The notes below the pieces were generated by a model. That model did not search any database. It was not told the DNA's origin and saw only the letters and a program-made list of their open reading frames with translations. Positions 37,818 through 50,409 of a DNA stretch of 64,000 bases are shown piece by piece. Both the position numbers and the translations under genes were made by a program. Source of the DNA: Anabas testudineus (lineage: Eukaryota; Chordata; Actinopteri; Anabantiformes; Anabantidae); the NCBI RefSeq assembly GCF_900324465.2, contig NC_046611.1, positions 23,922,443-23,986,442 of the forward strand, given 5' to 3'. How positions within the stretch are numbered: position 1 is the stretch's first letter; the number at the start of each line of letters is the position of its first letter.

Positions 37818-38436
37818 ATACAAACAAAACGCACATTCACACATGTATAAAACTCCAGCTGACGGGACAGCTGGTTGTCATAGTGATGAGGCCTCAGGGC
37901 AGTTGAGCCCCCAGGGTGCGGCAGGGTTTCTAATAAGGCCTGAGGCTTATTCAGCTGGATACAGCGCTGGTGTTGCAGAACATCTTGATTAAAGTGATTA
38001 CAGGTCATTATCCTAAATGACAGGAGGATCACAGGCTACATTATTTTAAATTTTCTATCTCTACCTGCAACGATGCATCCATCTGAATACAGCCCTGGAT
38101 TTTACAACTGCCTGGTGAGGTGAATACAGTACAGATCGCCTGTTAGCAGTTGCAGTAAAATTCTTCCTGTGGGAGTGAAGACAACATGACCATATGAACA
38201 CAGCAGTGTGTTTGTGAGTGCAGACTGTCGAGTGACGTGGCACAATCTGGATCAGTTCCCACCTGGTCCGGACAGACGAGGTCCTGCTGGGATCACTGCT
38301 TTTGGTCCTGTTTTAAGCCCAGTATGGAGCGATGTACAGTAGCGTGTACCAGTTCACTTTGGCCAAGGTTGTTCCCAATATAGAACATTCTGGGAGGACT
38401 CAGTGTGGTGGGCAGTCTGCTTATCATCTGGCCCGG

Positions 38437-41400
38437 TTATACCAGGCTGCCAGGCCACGAGACCACGGTGAGTGCAACCCGGCTGCGCTGCTCCTTCAGC
38501 ATGGGCACGAGAGCAGAGTGGCTCATTCCTGCTGTTGAAAGACCATTGACTGCCACAATCATGTCACCACACCTGGAATATAAACAGGAGATGACAGTTT
38601 GGAGTAACGTGCCAAAGAACTGGAAGACTGTGTTAACAGTTTACACAGGACATATAAGAACAGGATGATGACGATAAAATTAAATGTAAACATGAATAAT
38701 TATCATGAAAAGAACAAAATGATCTGTTGAATAATACACCATCATCATTTGTTTAATTAAAGAAATAAACCATCTCTAATTATTTTCCAGCTCTATGTTC
38801 CTGTCTTTACATCCATTTAGTACAGAAGAAATACATTCTTAAAAATGTGGTCAATGTATTTTCATTTTTATAACAGGCTAAATAATTCTCCACAACACCT
38901 AGGCACTGCAGTTTTGACTAACAGTAGTAAATAATGTATTTGCTGGAGGTTATTTTTACACTACTCCATTGAGTATTTATGGCAATAAGCTACACACGCA
39001 CTTAGCAATATGCCAATCGTGTACTGGTATGTAGAATTAACCCACAGTAACACTATGCTCATCCTAATGAAATAGCATATCAGAAAGCAATGAGTGACTC
39101 ACTGGTTTTTACACAACAATGAGGCTCTGTGACGAGTATCATGACGCCTTGGCTACACAGCTAATACTTATTACTAGGATCAGATCAGATCAGAGTTTAC
39201 CTCTTTTTTTTAACTTATAACAAATGTCAGTCCTTCTGACTTCTATGTGTATAAAGATGTGGTCAAACAGAGTTAATTGTGGTTTATTGCTAGCTGCTTG
39301 CATCATGATAAGATAGTGTTGACGCAGCAAGAACAGCCACGTCTATGAAGCATAGTATGAAAATGAAGAGACAGACCATTACCCATGGACATTGTTCTAC
39401 TTGAAGTCTAGATGTCTACTGTTGCTTGAATTTTTATGATTTAATATTAGCTAATTTTAATGATTAGCTGTTTCGCGTTAAATACATAGGTACAATTGAT
39501 TGCATTAAATTAGAATATTTAAATAAATTGAAGCTTTCCAAACAAAAAGAAACTGAAGTAAAAATGTTTTATTTGTCTTCTTGTTCTAGGCTCTGTACGC
39601 ATGACCTATCATCAAACAACTCTTATCTATCACCAACTGGAGGTCACAGATTATCTACCTGGTAATTTACCACTATATCACAGCAAATATAAGCCACAGA
39701 TTGTCATGTGAAAAACAACTGATCGCTCACTTGAGGCGGCCGTCATAGTAAGCAGGTGTGCCGAGGACAATGGTCTTGATAAAGAACGCCTGGTTGCCGT
39801 GGCTCTCCTCGTATCCTCCAACGATGCTGAAGCCCCAGCTACCGGGGTGGCTCCTCCGCAGTACAATCTCATGACTACTGTGCAGGTAGCTGCAAAAAAA
39901 CCAAAAACCAAAAACAAAAGACAGGAGAGCATGCTGAAGGAGAGCTCGACAATGTCTATCGTGAATTGTGAAACGTATAAAAATGAATAAAATATGTCAA
40001 TAGTTTCACTGAATTTTTTTTAATTTTCTGGAATATTTTGAGAAGCATAGTTGATCAGACGGCAGAAGAGAAGAACAGTAGCTGTAATAGCAAGTGCAGA
40101 GAATATGAAGGAGAAAAATACACAATTTTAATGATCAGTTTTACATTTTTACAAAATAGCTGGAACAACCAGCAGCTTTTAACCAAATGATGTCATTATT
40201 TATGACAGAAGTACCACATCTTCATCTAGAACTACTGTTTTTCCTGAGCAGTGTTCTGTGTGCTCACCTGGGTAAACCCAGCCACATCACCCACGAGGGA
40301 GACCAATTGGCATCAAAATCACTGTCATGGGTGTGAGGCAGCAGCTCGTCATGGTCATGTTCTTCCACCATGCTGACTTCCAGCACTCGCAGCTGGACTG
40401 ACGGCGAGGCAGCGCTGGCCTTCAGAGTGCCCACAGCTTCACTGTGACTCAGGTACGTCAAGTCCTGCCCATTGATACTCAGCAGGACATCACCTGAGGA
40501 CAGTAGCAGGATCATTCTGTAACTTCTGACTGAACTGGCTACATTATCAACTCTTTTGGGAAACAACTCACCTCGTTTGATTCGTCCATCCCTCGACAAG
40601 CAGCCATGTGGTTGGACACTGGTCACAAAGATCGGCAGCTCCCCGCTCTTACTGCCCCTCCCTCCTGCGACAGTCATGCCCAAAGACTCATGAGGTTCCT
40701 TCTTTACAGTTATGTGTTTCTCTTTACAGCTCACGCACTGGGAAAGGTCCTGGGAACATTCACAGAGATGCAACAAACACACAGTTGAATGTCACTAAGT
40801 AACTTTTTGTGCGTGACTTGTAAAACTCAACACTTTCACATTTTAGAGACATATATGCACCTAGACACAGAACCCCATCCTGTCTTTGCAAACATACAAA
40901 TGCAAATGTAAGTTTTCTCCTCACTCTGTGTGTGCTGGTGCGGGACAGATGGACGGGCACAGGACTTGGGGTAGAGCTGTGGTTAGGCAGAAAGTGATCA
41001 AGGCAGTAGAGGTCTCTGGTGGAGCTTGATTTTGGTGGTGGGGGTGGAGTTGGTTTGCTGGGTCGACCAATCAGCAGGTGGACTCGTTCTCCACTAGCCT
41101 AGGAAGTCGGAGTCAGCTCTTTAGAATCGAATCTGGAATAACATATTTTGCTTCTCGCTCAAAATATTTAAAAAAGAATCTAGCATGAATTAACCTGTAT
41201 GATCTGAGCAGCCTGCTCCGGGGTGCCGTGGCGCAGATCCTGGTCGTTGACTGCTAACACTCGGTCGTTACTCCGCAGTCTGCCATCCTTTGCTGCCAGG
41301 CCTCCCTCCAACAGATCCAACACAAACACTCCTGACTCATCCGTCCTCCGTACCAGCTTGATGCCGAGCTGCTCTGTTGAGTCCCGCTTGTGTAGGGTGA

Positions 41401-44400
41401 TTCTCAGTGTGGCTGGGCTGGATGGGGTGGCTTCTGGGGTGGAGCAGGGGGCATGGGGCATAGCTGGGGTGGAGGAGGAGGAGGGAGGGGCACGGGAGGC
41501 ACAGCGACGCTCCCTCAGTACAGTTAGCTGTAAAGTGGTGCAGGGGCGTGCCAGTGTAGAGCGGGCAAAACTGTGGGGGACGTTACTGATGTCTACATTG
41601 TTCACCTAAGGAGAGAAAGAAGCCAAAAGGAAGTTGAATGTTCATTAATAGATTTTTTTTGGCCAGTGTAAACACCACAACAAGCTGCTATTGCCTCATA
41701 ATGTTGCTGTGGTGGGTGTGTTAGCCAAAGGCTGCCTGTTTACATGTCCAGCAGACCCAGAGCACAGTTAACATTCATTTGGAGTTTTGTGTGTGACATC
41801 AAACAAGTAATGCTGTGAGCCAAAACCAAAACCGTGAGCTGAAAGATGCTAGAATGCTCTGTAAAGGCAACTGTGTTCCCTAAAATCACTAAGACTCTTG
41901 CCTGCAGTATCTGATCTCCGGCCAGTAGCCTCCCGTCTCGTGCAATGACCCCGTCTCGGTACACTTCCTGAATCACAATGTTGATGAGCGGCGTCTCGTT
42001 TCCCCCGACGATGCTGATGCCCAGCTCAATATATGGGTTGGCCCGGTGAACCTCTATGGCAGTTATCTCTCCTTCAGGAAGAGAAGGCAACTTCACACAA
42101 CCTAATGGACACACAAATCACATTAGACAAATAATATGCGATATTTGATATCTCATATCTTCTCGATCTGGTCCTATGATGGAAGAAGTGAGGTCATACC
42201 CTCTTCAGCAGAGAGAGGCGGGGACTCAGGGCAGTCCCAGCCAGAAGATGTAGAGCTGAAAGAGCGGAGGAGATGGATGCAGGGATTACTCAAGGGCCGC
42301 TTCACCCTGGGGACCACGCACTCCAACCCTACTACACCTAAAGACAGAAGGACATGAAGAGATGATTAACACTGCAAATGTGCCTTATTAGACTTTTCAT
42401 TAACATCTAAATCTCTTCTTGTAGGACAACACCGGTGGATAGACTCACTGTCCTCCTCTGTGCTCTCCTCAAAGGCAGGGTTATCAAGGCCGGCATCATC
42501 TGTCCATACGGGTCCATTGCTGCAGACATTATTAGGTCCAGAAGGTGGGGAGGGCGTGCGGTCCCTCAGGTCTGTCTGTGGGGAGTGCGGAGACCTGGGA
42601 GGGCTGGTCACCATCGCTCGTTCGTCCCCACTCTCGCATCTCGGACCATCCACGCTCGTCTGCTGACACCGCATCCCAGGACACCTTTCACCAAGCAACA
42701 GGCGTCAGTTTGTTAGTCCATCTGACGTGTAAAGAAAATCAAGTTCAGCATCAGTTCATTTAATGTGACGTAATTGATCTCATTTGGGAATTTCCAACTT
42801 TGTTTGTCCCCTCCACAGAGTCATGTGCAGCTGGGAGGGATTCGATGGGTAAAGTAAAAAAGTCGTTTTTTAGGAAAGGAGGTCCCAACTGAATCAGTGA
42901 CACTGATCTGTCACTGTTCAGAGAAAAAATACCAGAGAACATTGCTGCATATGCCTTTTTGGGTTCTTTGATGTAGGGCAGCACTAAAGGTTATGTAAGT
43001 GCATGAGGGAACATTTGTAAAGCCATAAACGTATGTGTGCATTTCTCTGACCGTGTGCACACTGTGTGTAATACATCTATATGCTGCACATGTGAGACAT
43101 GAACAATACATTTTGTATTGTAGGTTAATAGAAAATGGATAAAACTAGAGTTTTTTTTACATGTTTTAATAAAACCTACAAACCTCCTGTGTCCTCCAGG
43201 ATCATAAAAACACACACTCAACAACTGGTGTTGTATCAATTTGTGGCCTATTGTTATTTTAATCTCAATCTGCACTCTGCACTGAACTCTGTTCGTCTGA
43301 TGTCCACTGTCCTGTCCCTGATCTTCACCATAAACAATGTTGACAAAGTCACACAGCGACAGCAGGCTCTTGGCACTTGTTACTATCTTAGACCTAAGTC
43401 TGCAGGACAGAGGAGCAGCGAGCCACGTGGGCCGGAGATTTAATCTTTACTAAAGAATGTCTTGTCGGTTTTCACTGTGACCTTGTTAGATTTATCTTAA
43501 ACCGTGTTTTGTTGTGTATTTTGTTGTGTAACCAAAGTTGACCTGTATCCCTCCACTGATTCATTCAAAGGCCTAAACAAGGAGACTGTCAGCAATAAGT
43601 ATAGATAGATAGACTGGTCTATAACTATGTACCTTAAGGTGACTAACTATGGTATGAAACTGCGGCTCCTCCACACTTTGTCCGGCTCCTATGTATTAGT
43701 CATTATGAAGTTACAGTAAGAAGCTACTGAACTTACCAGTCAAGTAGAAATAATTGGTCTTCCAAATGGTTAGAGGGGCGAGCATCACTAAACCTTGAGA
43801 AGGTTAATGAGTCTTGGTCAGAAAGGTATGATATACTGTACATATTTCTGCTAAAAAACAGTAAAAAAGTTAAATACTATAGCTTTATTTAGACAGATAT
43901 TACTGCGTCACAGAGTAGGTTAACAGACCTTATCTATACTCATGCGGCTTTTGCGCTATATTTTACCATTCACCCGTAAGTGTCAGTCGTTGGTGGACGT
44001 CTTTCAGCAAAAGTTGTATGGTCTTGCTTTAAAGGCATCAAATCGGCAGTCTACTACAGCGCGTCCTGTATAAACAGCTGACTAAGAAAAGCCTTTATCA
44101 GCCTGTTAGTAAAAGCTTGTCAGTGTGAGCTTGTTAAGGAAAATCTCCTCAACTTAAATGAGGTGGTCACTGGATAACCACTCAATAAGCAAGTGTCAAA
44201 ACACCAGAGGGAGGGTGCCTGGCCGAATTCAATCATGTAAATATATGACAGACAAATAGTTCCTTTATATCCTTTTATATCTATGTTTTTACATATTTAC
44301 AACATGTTCTGTCCTGATATTTCTCTAGAATATAGAAAAAATCTCTATGACGTACAATCTACAGACACACACACTGTCTCAGGTTTATGTGTAAGAGAAG

Positions 44401-45707
44401 AAGAAAGAGAGAGCAAGAAAGAGGCAGAAAGAAGGAAAGACAGTGGATCTGAGTGAGATTAAGGTGCCATTTTGCCATCCCATGTCCCGCTGACCTCACA
44501 TCCCACTGTTTTTGACTCACCACAGGCCAGGGTTGCCCTTGGCTGTCTCACAGAAGAAATGGTTGAAAAGATCTCTGGTGTTGAAGTTGCTCAGCATGAT
44601 TGCAGAATGAGAACATGGAGCTCCTGGTCAGCCAACCCATGACTGTGGAAGGGAATCACTAATCCCCCGTCACATGACCTACAGCCCAATAATCCCTTCA
44701 GGGTCTCACAGCACCTGGTCCAAATGGGCCACAAGCCAAAGCGTGTGGACGGGGGAAACATTTAAAGTTAAGGATGGTGGGGATAGTCTAACTGATCTGG
44801 ACTAAGATTAATGATATTTCCAAATACTGCAAGCCAGTCAAGATGTGTGGGTTTTTAAAAGTTATGTGACGCTATCTAGAGTTGCAACTAACTGCCTTAT
44901 TATTGATTAACCTACTTACTTAGATTCTCCATTTACAAAACAAATGGTTTGGCCTATAAGAAGTCAGAAAATTGATTAAACTGTCTGTTCTAATTTCCCA
45001 GATCCAAGTCTGAAAACAGCTTGTTGCGTCTCACCAGCCGTTTAAAACCCCAAAGTATTATGTTTACAACTACTGAGGAAAAAGCAAACCAGCAAACATT
45101 CCCACCTGCAAACTTAAAAATGCTAAATGCCTTATGCCTAAAAGGTTACGGTAATGATTACCAACTAACTGGTGTTTTCACAGTAAAGCTGCATTACATG
45201 AATAAAGCTTAGGAGAACATCTACAGTATATGTCATACATAGAGTTTGACCTCTGTTTGCTCACATCTTTCACTTTCATGCAAGTATACATAAACTTTAT
45301 TACCTGTGTTTGAGATGTGCCTCCAGGTCACATCGTGGCATGCTGAGGGAGCAAACTGGGGTCAAAGGACAGGACACAGACAGCTTGTCCAGCAGCTTGT
45401 GAACCAGTATGCTGGATCTGCGGCACGCCTGTAGCTGTAGGCGTGTCCTGTCCAGTGGGCAGAAGTCCCTCTCCTGGAGGAAGCTACGCAGGCAGCGGGC
45501 GCAGAAGGTGTGTCCGCATGGTGTGTCGAGAGGCTGCACAAGCGGCTGCAGGCAGATGTGGCACACCAAGTCGTCGTCTACTTCCAAACGATAGTTGTAG
45601 AGGTGGTTCTCCCAGCTGCGATGGATCTGTCCACATTCAGGACACAGAGCCTCCAGCGGTGGCTCCACTGGCCCGGCTACACTCACCTCGCAGCCTGGGC
45701 TGCCCAT
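38437..45707 (-). CDS. lnx2: Ligand of Numb protein X 2, RING and four-PDZ E3 ubiquitin ligase
   Basis: E3 ligase scaffold that binds Numb-type PTB proteins and many PDZ ligands. Ten coding exons in transcript order: 45304-45707, 42449-42684, 42200-42337, 41902-42101, 41195-41605, 40925-41098, 40572-40749, 40268-40496, 39731-39889 and 38437-38572. They close to 754 residues (human LNX2 690). The RING is at 49-86, CHICLQPL...CGHTFCARC...CPLD, with Asp as the last ligand as usual in LNX proteins. The NPAF motif (LDNPAFEES) is in exon 2. PDZ1 has [11 protein letters not shown]2 [11 protein letters not shown]3 LGMTVAGG and PDZ4 WGFSIVGG, and the protein ends SWPGSLV. The intron after exon 41902-42101 begins with GC. 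The start MGSPG at 45707 is preferred over an in-frame ATG at 45785, by comparison with human. It may be the teleost b copy, which I cannot prove. Confidence 0.95.
44521..44597 (-). other. lnx2: Candidate alternative first coding exon of lnx2 (RING-less isoform)
   Basis: Inside the large first coding intron, an ATG at 44597 with A at -3 opens a 25-codon frame beginning [15 protein letters not shown]. It runs into a strong donor, CTGTG|GTGAGTC, with the exon ending at 44521. It ends in phase 2, exactly like the RING exon, so it would join exon 42449-42684 in frame and read ...[11 protein letters not shown]. The product would lack the RING but keep NPAF and all PDZ domains. LNX1 is known to make such a RING-less p70 form from an alternative first exon. 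The upstream minus-strand DNA carries GGATTA twice and an E-box-like CATGTGAC. No transcript evidence is available here, so this is an inference. Confidence 0.45.
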
Positions 45708-45709
45708 CT

Positions 45710-48035
45710 CCACTTCTTCACTACAACGCAGCTTTGGCACAAATGACTCCAGAGGGGCAGCAGTGGTGGGAAGGGGCACACACACTCCTATCCCATAAGC
45801 TTCAGAGGATGAATAGGTTACAGAGAGGACAGATGCCCCCCAGTGGCTGATGGCACATCACCCTGCAGGTCAAAGGGCACAGCAAGGGGGTTAAACAGCT
45901 GTTTCAGAAAAACAACAAGTGTCTGATTATGTGCTTGTGCATTTATTCATGTGGCAAATGCTTTGTGCACGTGAGCCCACGTGCCTGCATGAGACCGCAA
46001 GTGGCACTGCGTGTGTGTGTGTGTGTGTGTGTGTCAGTGAGTGTGCTGAGATTATGTATTTCTGCTCCTGTGCTCTAATCTGGCCGTATAATCTCTCTTT
46101 TGCTCTCGCCTGCTGCAATCTTCCAATTCCACAGAGAGGGAATTATATGGGATTGAGGCAGAGAGAGGACACAGATCACAGCAAGTGGGATTGGGAAGGC
46201 AACAGAGTGGGACAGTAGTGCCAGCGAGAGGTAGAAAGGACCAGGGACCCAGCACAGGAGAAAAGAAAGCAATAGGAAGTGGGGTGGAAGAGATTAATGA
46301 GATGTAAAATCTGAAAGAGGCACCGAACAGGAAAAAATGAGACAGAAGAGACAATGGAAGAGAATAAACAGGGAGTAAAGCCTATGAAAGCGATAAAAAG
46401 GAAGGACACAAGAAAACAGCAGCAATTCTTTAAACATTTCCCACAGCGAACTTGATATTTTTGGATCGGCCCATGTACGGTGGAGGCACTCAGTCTCCTC
46501 TGCAACAGAAAGAGAACACGCCTAAAGCAAAGTCTTGAAATATAGCACTCCACCACGTGGAGCCATGCAGAGTGTGTTCCCAGAGCCGATGCACTTGTAT
46601 GAACTCATCATTTGCACAATCTTTAACTTCCAATGGCATTCAGACCTTCAGCCGCTCCATTAACAGGGCCCCTGTCAGCCTGCTGCTACCAGTGAACAGC
46701 AGAGGGCGTGCCTCAGCACACAGCAGGCCAAGACAGAGTAACTACCTGCCTCTGTTCCAGCCAGAGTCTGCTCCTGTCTCCATGACGACCTGGAGCCTGT
46801 TCTGTTCAGTGGGGCTTGACATTCAGAGTGTAGTCAGAGAAGGATGCAGAGGAGCCACACAACAGATGCACTTCTCTCAGCAGGATGCTCTGCTCCTTCT
46901 TGGTACAGCCTGAAAGCTTGTCACACAGCGCAGACGATCATTAGAGCCACCCTTTTTTGTAGCTTTCTTGCTGTTTTTTTTTTTTTTTTCTTCGTCTCGT
47001 CTCCATGGCTACCAATTTCTGTGACAACCTGTCTCTTGTCTCCTTGGCTACCGGACTGGTAGTTACTTATTTCTGCCTCCTTTAAGTACGTGCTCCTGTC
47101 TGTGTGTGACTGGCTGCGTCTGTCTCTATCCCGCAGCTGGACATGAATTAATCATAAGGACACAAGGCTTCTCTGTTCGTATAACAAAGCTGTGACATCA
47201 CCACATCTCACACACACAGACACTTACATCATGCACAAGAGCTTTTTAGGTAACAGATTTTGCAAAGAGTCTTCAGGTTTTCACTGTGGCAGCAGTTTAC
47301 AGCACCTACTATGAAAAGCACTTAAATCTATTTTAAACATAGTTGCACTCTGTAGCAACAGATTCCTTTACACAAGTCACATGAAGACTGGCAGATGCTT
47401 GTAAAATATCTCTCTTTTAATCCCACTATGTGTGTGTGTATCGGTGTGAGAGTCCAAGGCCATGCTGTTATTTTCCATTGCACTGCTTTCTAGATTAATA
47501 AATAACAGTCTGTGCTCATTTTTCATAGTTGACAATCTAATCCAAGCCATGGACCACCTCGATTTTAGGAACGACATTTCATAACAAATAAGGTGCGATG
47601 ACGTTTTTGGCCACATACTTCCCATCTCAGGTTCTGACGGCTTAGCCTACATTTTCATGAAACCTTATCTCGTCATCTCTTAACTTAAAAATCCAGCAAG
47701 GGCTGGGAGCCACTTCATAAAACTGGCCTGCTGCTGGTCTGCAAGGTCTGTTGCAATAACCTGCTTTTCCTAACAGTCAGACAGACATGCCACAATATCT
47801 GACACTGAATTCATTAAAAAAGGCAATGTTTTCCATTATCATAGTCCTAGCTGCAGTGTCATGATCTAGCATCCCGTAGGCATTTGACTAGACAAGAGCA
47901 TTTTAATCATTGCCCCTATCTGACTCCATCCCACCCTCCACAAGGGGAAAAGCTATGACAGACAACTATGGCAATATCAATGCAAACCCAGCCACACACT
48001 GGCACCGTTCTTGCAGACAGTGAATAGATGCAGAT
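45710..48035 (-). other. lnx2 5' intron (predicted)
   Basis: This lies between the predicted non-coding first exon near 48050-48200 and the RING exon. It contains a GT microsatellite at 46011-46034, a purine-rich tract at 46220-46400 (plus strand) and a T run near 46972-46990. The open frames here show no domain or splice pattern. Confidence 0.45.
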
Positions 48036-48260
48036 GTAATTATTACCTTTTCTGGCTGCTCCTTCGCGCCGCGCACTCCAGCCCCAAAAAGGGGGGACGA
48101 TTATTAGCTGCGGTACCTCAATCAGGTATTCACCGCAAAGGACCGTTCCGCAAACCCGCACGAAAACGCCCCCGTGCCTTTGGCGGAATAGAGCCCGCCC
48201 ACTGCTGTCAGTCAATGGGGCGGGGCGGGGCCAGGGCCTGTCAATTAGGAGCAGGAAAAG
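48036..48260 (-). promoter_or_regulatory. lnx2: lnx2 promoter and 5' exon; divergent CpG-rich region shared with polr1d
   Basis: A CpG-rich patch carries GC boxes (GGGGCGGGGCGGGGCC near 48217-48232). A minus-strand donor, CAGAAAAG|GTAATAA, ends a predicted non-coding lnx2 exon at 48047. The polr1d-type gene starts on the other strand at 48768. The two genes are therefore head-to-head within about 0.6 kb, as LNX2 and POLR1D are neighbours in human. Confidence 0.5.
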
Positions 48261-48767
48261 GGGTGGCCTTCTCACAGCCTGCTCAAAAAATCTTATTTTC
48301 TTTCTTTTTTGGACTCTTGGATGCTTCTTTAAACTGCTATGATATGAATTTAACAGAAGAGGGGGGAAGAGGAGTATTCACATACGTTTTCAGTTGTCAA
48401 ATTGCTGATTGGAACTCAAAGTCATAGTTTCTTTTTAATCAAATATTAGTACAATGCTGATTTTCTCCTTCCCACTTTATTTGCTTTAATAAACAATATG
48501 CAAATACACTAAATTTAAAGTCAAGGTGTGACGTGAAGGTTAATGCATTTGAACACATTTAATCTGTATTTTGGTTTGTCCTTGTGTCACGGATTTCACT
48601 AAAAAAAAAAAAACAATCAGGCATCGTCAGGGATGCCAAAACCTCCGGGTCCACGGTTGAAGGACCTCACAGCGAAGTAAACAAAAAAAGTTGTTCTGTT
48701 AATTCATCCGTATTCACCGACATTACCTTAATTAATTTTGTTGTAAATTATAATTTATCGCAATACG

Positions 48768-50407
48768 ATGGCGGGGGATGATGAATTGGAAAAGTAAGTG
48801 ACTATTTTACTGTCTTTCCTCAGTCATTTGACAATGATGATCCAGCTCTTTGGACTCTTTCTAGCTAGTGTTGCTCTAACACCGTAACACCCATCCGTCT
48901 GTGGGACGGATATTTTTGCTTGACAGCTGTTGTGTTTTGTTGTAAGATGAGTGTGTGTATTGGTTGTGAGGAAACCCTGTCACGATAAAAGATACCATCA
49001 GCTGTCGGCGCTGTATGGTTAAAGGTCGGCTAAATCAGTGAGTGTCTTTACTGAGACTGAGCTGATTCAGCAGCTCGGGTCAAACGGGGACACCGCCGCT
49101 GTCCCTCCTTCACTCACTAATGATTCACTTCTCCTCTAGCTCTCTGTATCACCCTGTTTTCTGTCTCTTAATTAAATTATTCTTCCGTTGGCTCCCCCCT
49201 TGAGAGTTTGTGTCGTCCCTGTCCTCAGCCCCTTCTCATTTCATCTCCTTCACATGACTCACTTTTTTTTTGATGTATCCGTCTAGACGTGCGATCGAGG
49301 AGCTCCTCAAAGAGACTGACCGGGCTCGGGTGAGAGCAGAGACCATGGGCCCTGCGGGATGGTGAGCACTGTGTTTGACATGCCATCTGGATCATCCTGC
49401 AGACAGCTGACATTTGTGGACACTGAACTGCTACTTATCTGCTTTATTCGCACTGGGGCAGTTTTGATTCTTGCAGAGCCACGTTTTGGTGTGTTTAGAC
49501 TGAACTTCCAGTTCCTGTGCCATATTTTCAAGCTGTTTGATTATTTAGACTCCAGTGACAAATTGTGGTCACAGAAACGTATTTGCAAAATAACAAACAA
49601 AAACAGCAACCATTACTCCAGTTAATATGTGTTTTGAACTACTGTGTCAGTGCGGTATGATATAAACGTCTTTGACTTTGGAAAAACAACAACTGCTTTA
49701 CAGATTAAAGTATTAGATTATACAATTGATTATTGTATATCTTATCTTATCTTATCTTATCTTATCTTATCTTATCTTTTATTACTGTAATCGCATAAAA
49801 ACACAGAGGAGATCAGATACAAGGCCAGCACATGCAAGATCAGATAAAATAATATATAAGAAGACATGACACTGTTAATAAAACCGCTGAATACCCGGTT
49901 GGACAAAGATTTAAATACATCAGTGGATATGGATGATCTAACAAATAATGACAAACTAGTTCACTATTTGGGCACAATAAGGGAAATGATTCCCTTAGAG
50001 GGAAGAGTCTCTGTGCAGTGGCGTATTCACACCTGAAACCTTTGTCTGTTGTCTCCTCTGTCAGGTTGAAGTGTCCCCTACGAACCACCAACAAGCGCTT
50101 CCTCCTCAACACTCTGCGCTCCAGCGGCCTTCAGAGGAGCATCACCGAGCCCAGAGCCTCACACTCCACCACAAGAGGGCGCCTGAGGAGCGAGTCCCAG
50201 GACAGAAACCGCGACCGCAGCAGAACACCTCCCAGAGATCACAGGACTGGAGACCACTCAGACCACAAACGTCATCACAGCCACAATAACAAAGATAAAA
50301 AACAGGACAGAGACAAAGAAAGGAACAGACACAGAGACAACAAACACTGGAGACGCGGGGAAGACGGACAGGACAGAGACAAAAACAGACACAGACTAAA
50401 TGAATAA
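48768..50407 (+). CDS. polr1d: POLR1D isoform-2 type protein (not the AC19 subunit)
   Basis: Coding exons 48768-48793, 49287-49361 and 50065-50407 close to 147 residues. The protein begins MAGDDELEK and continues RAIEELLKETDRARVRAETM, then GPAGWLKCPLRTTNKRFLLN. This is the distinctive conserved part of human POLR1D isoform 2 (AIEELLKE...ETMGPMGWMKCPL..TNKRFL). The C-terminal half is a disordered, highly charged Arg/Asp/His/Lys tail rich in RDR and DRD. It is not the RPAC2/AC19 polymerase subunit; in human the two proteins share only the first exon. I found no AC19 exon (HEEDHTLGNSLR-type motif) in either intron or before pdx1. The function of the isoform-2 protein is unknown. An AATAAA overlaps the stop codon. 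Confidence 0.85.
49741..49777. repeat. CTTAT pentanucleotide repeat
   Basis: Seven tandem CTTAT units in the second polr1d-type intron. The following 250 bases are AT-rich with no recognisable element. Confidence 0.9.
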
Positions 50408-50408
50408 A
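50403..50408 (+). terminator. polr1d: AATAAA overlapping the polr1d-type stop codon
   Basis: The sequence GAATAAAG contains both the TAA stop codon and a canonical polyadenylation hexamer. If it is used, the 3' UTR would be only 15-25 bases. A later signal may be used instead. Confidence 0.4.
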
Positions 50409-50409
50409 G

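Noticed and set aside
46557-46913. Open frame of 118 codons upstream of lnx2
   Set aside because: It has no recognisable domain, no codon bias and no splice partner, and it sits inside the predicted lnx2 5' intron.
48011-48427. Plus-strand frame of 138 codons at the lnx2/polr1d promoter
   Set aside because: It is a CpG-island frame over the lnx2 5' exon region, with no homology, no splice context and an overlap with GC boxes.
48794-50064. Hidden AC19 exon in the introns of the polr1d-type gene
   Set aside because: I read both introns in all forward frames for a HEEDHTLGN-type motif and saw none. A computed search should repeat this.
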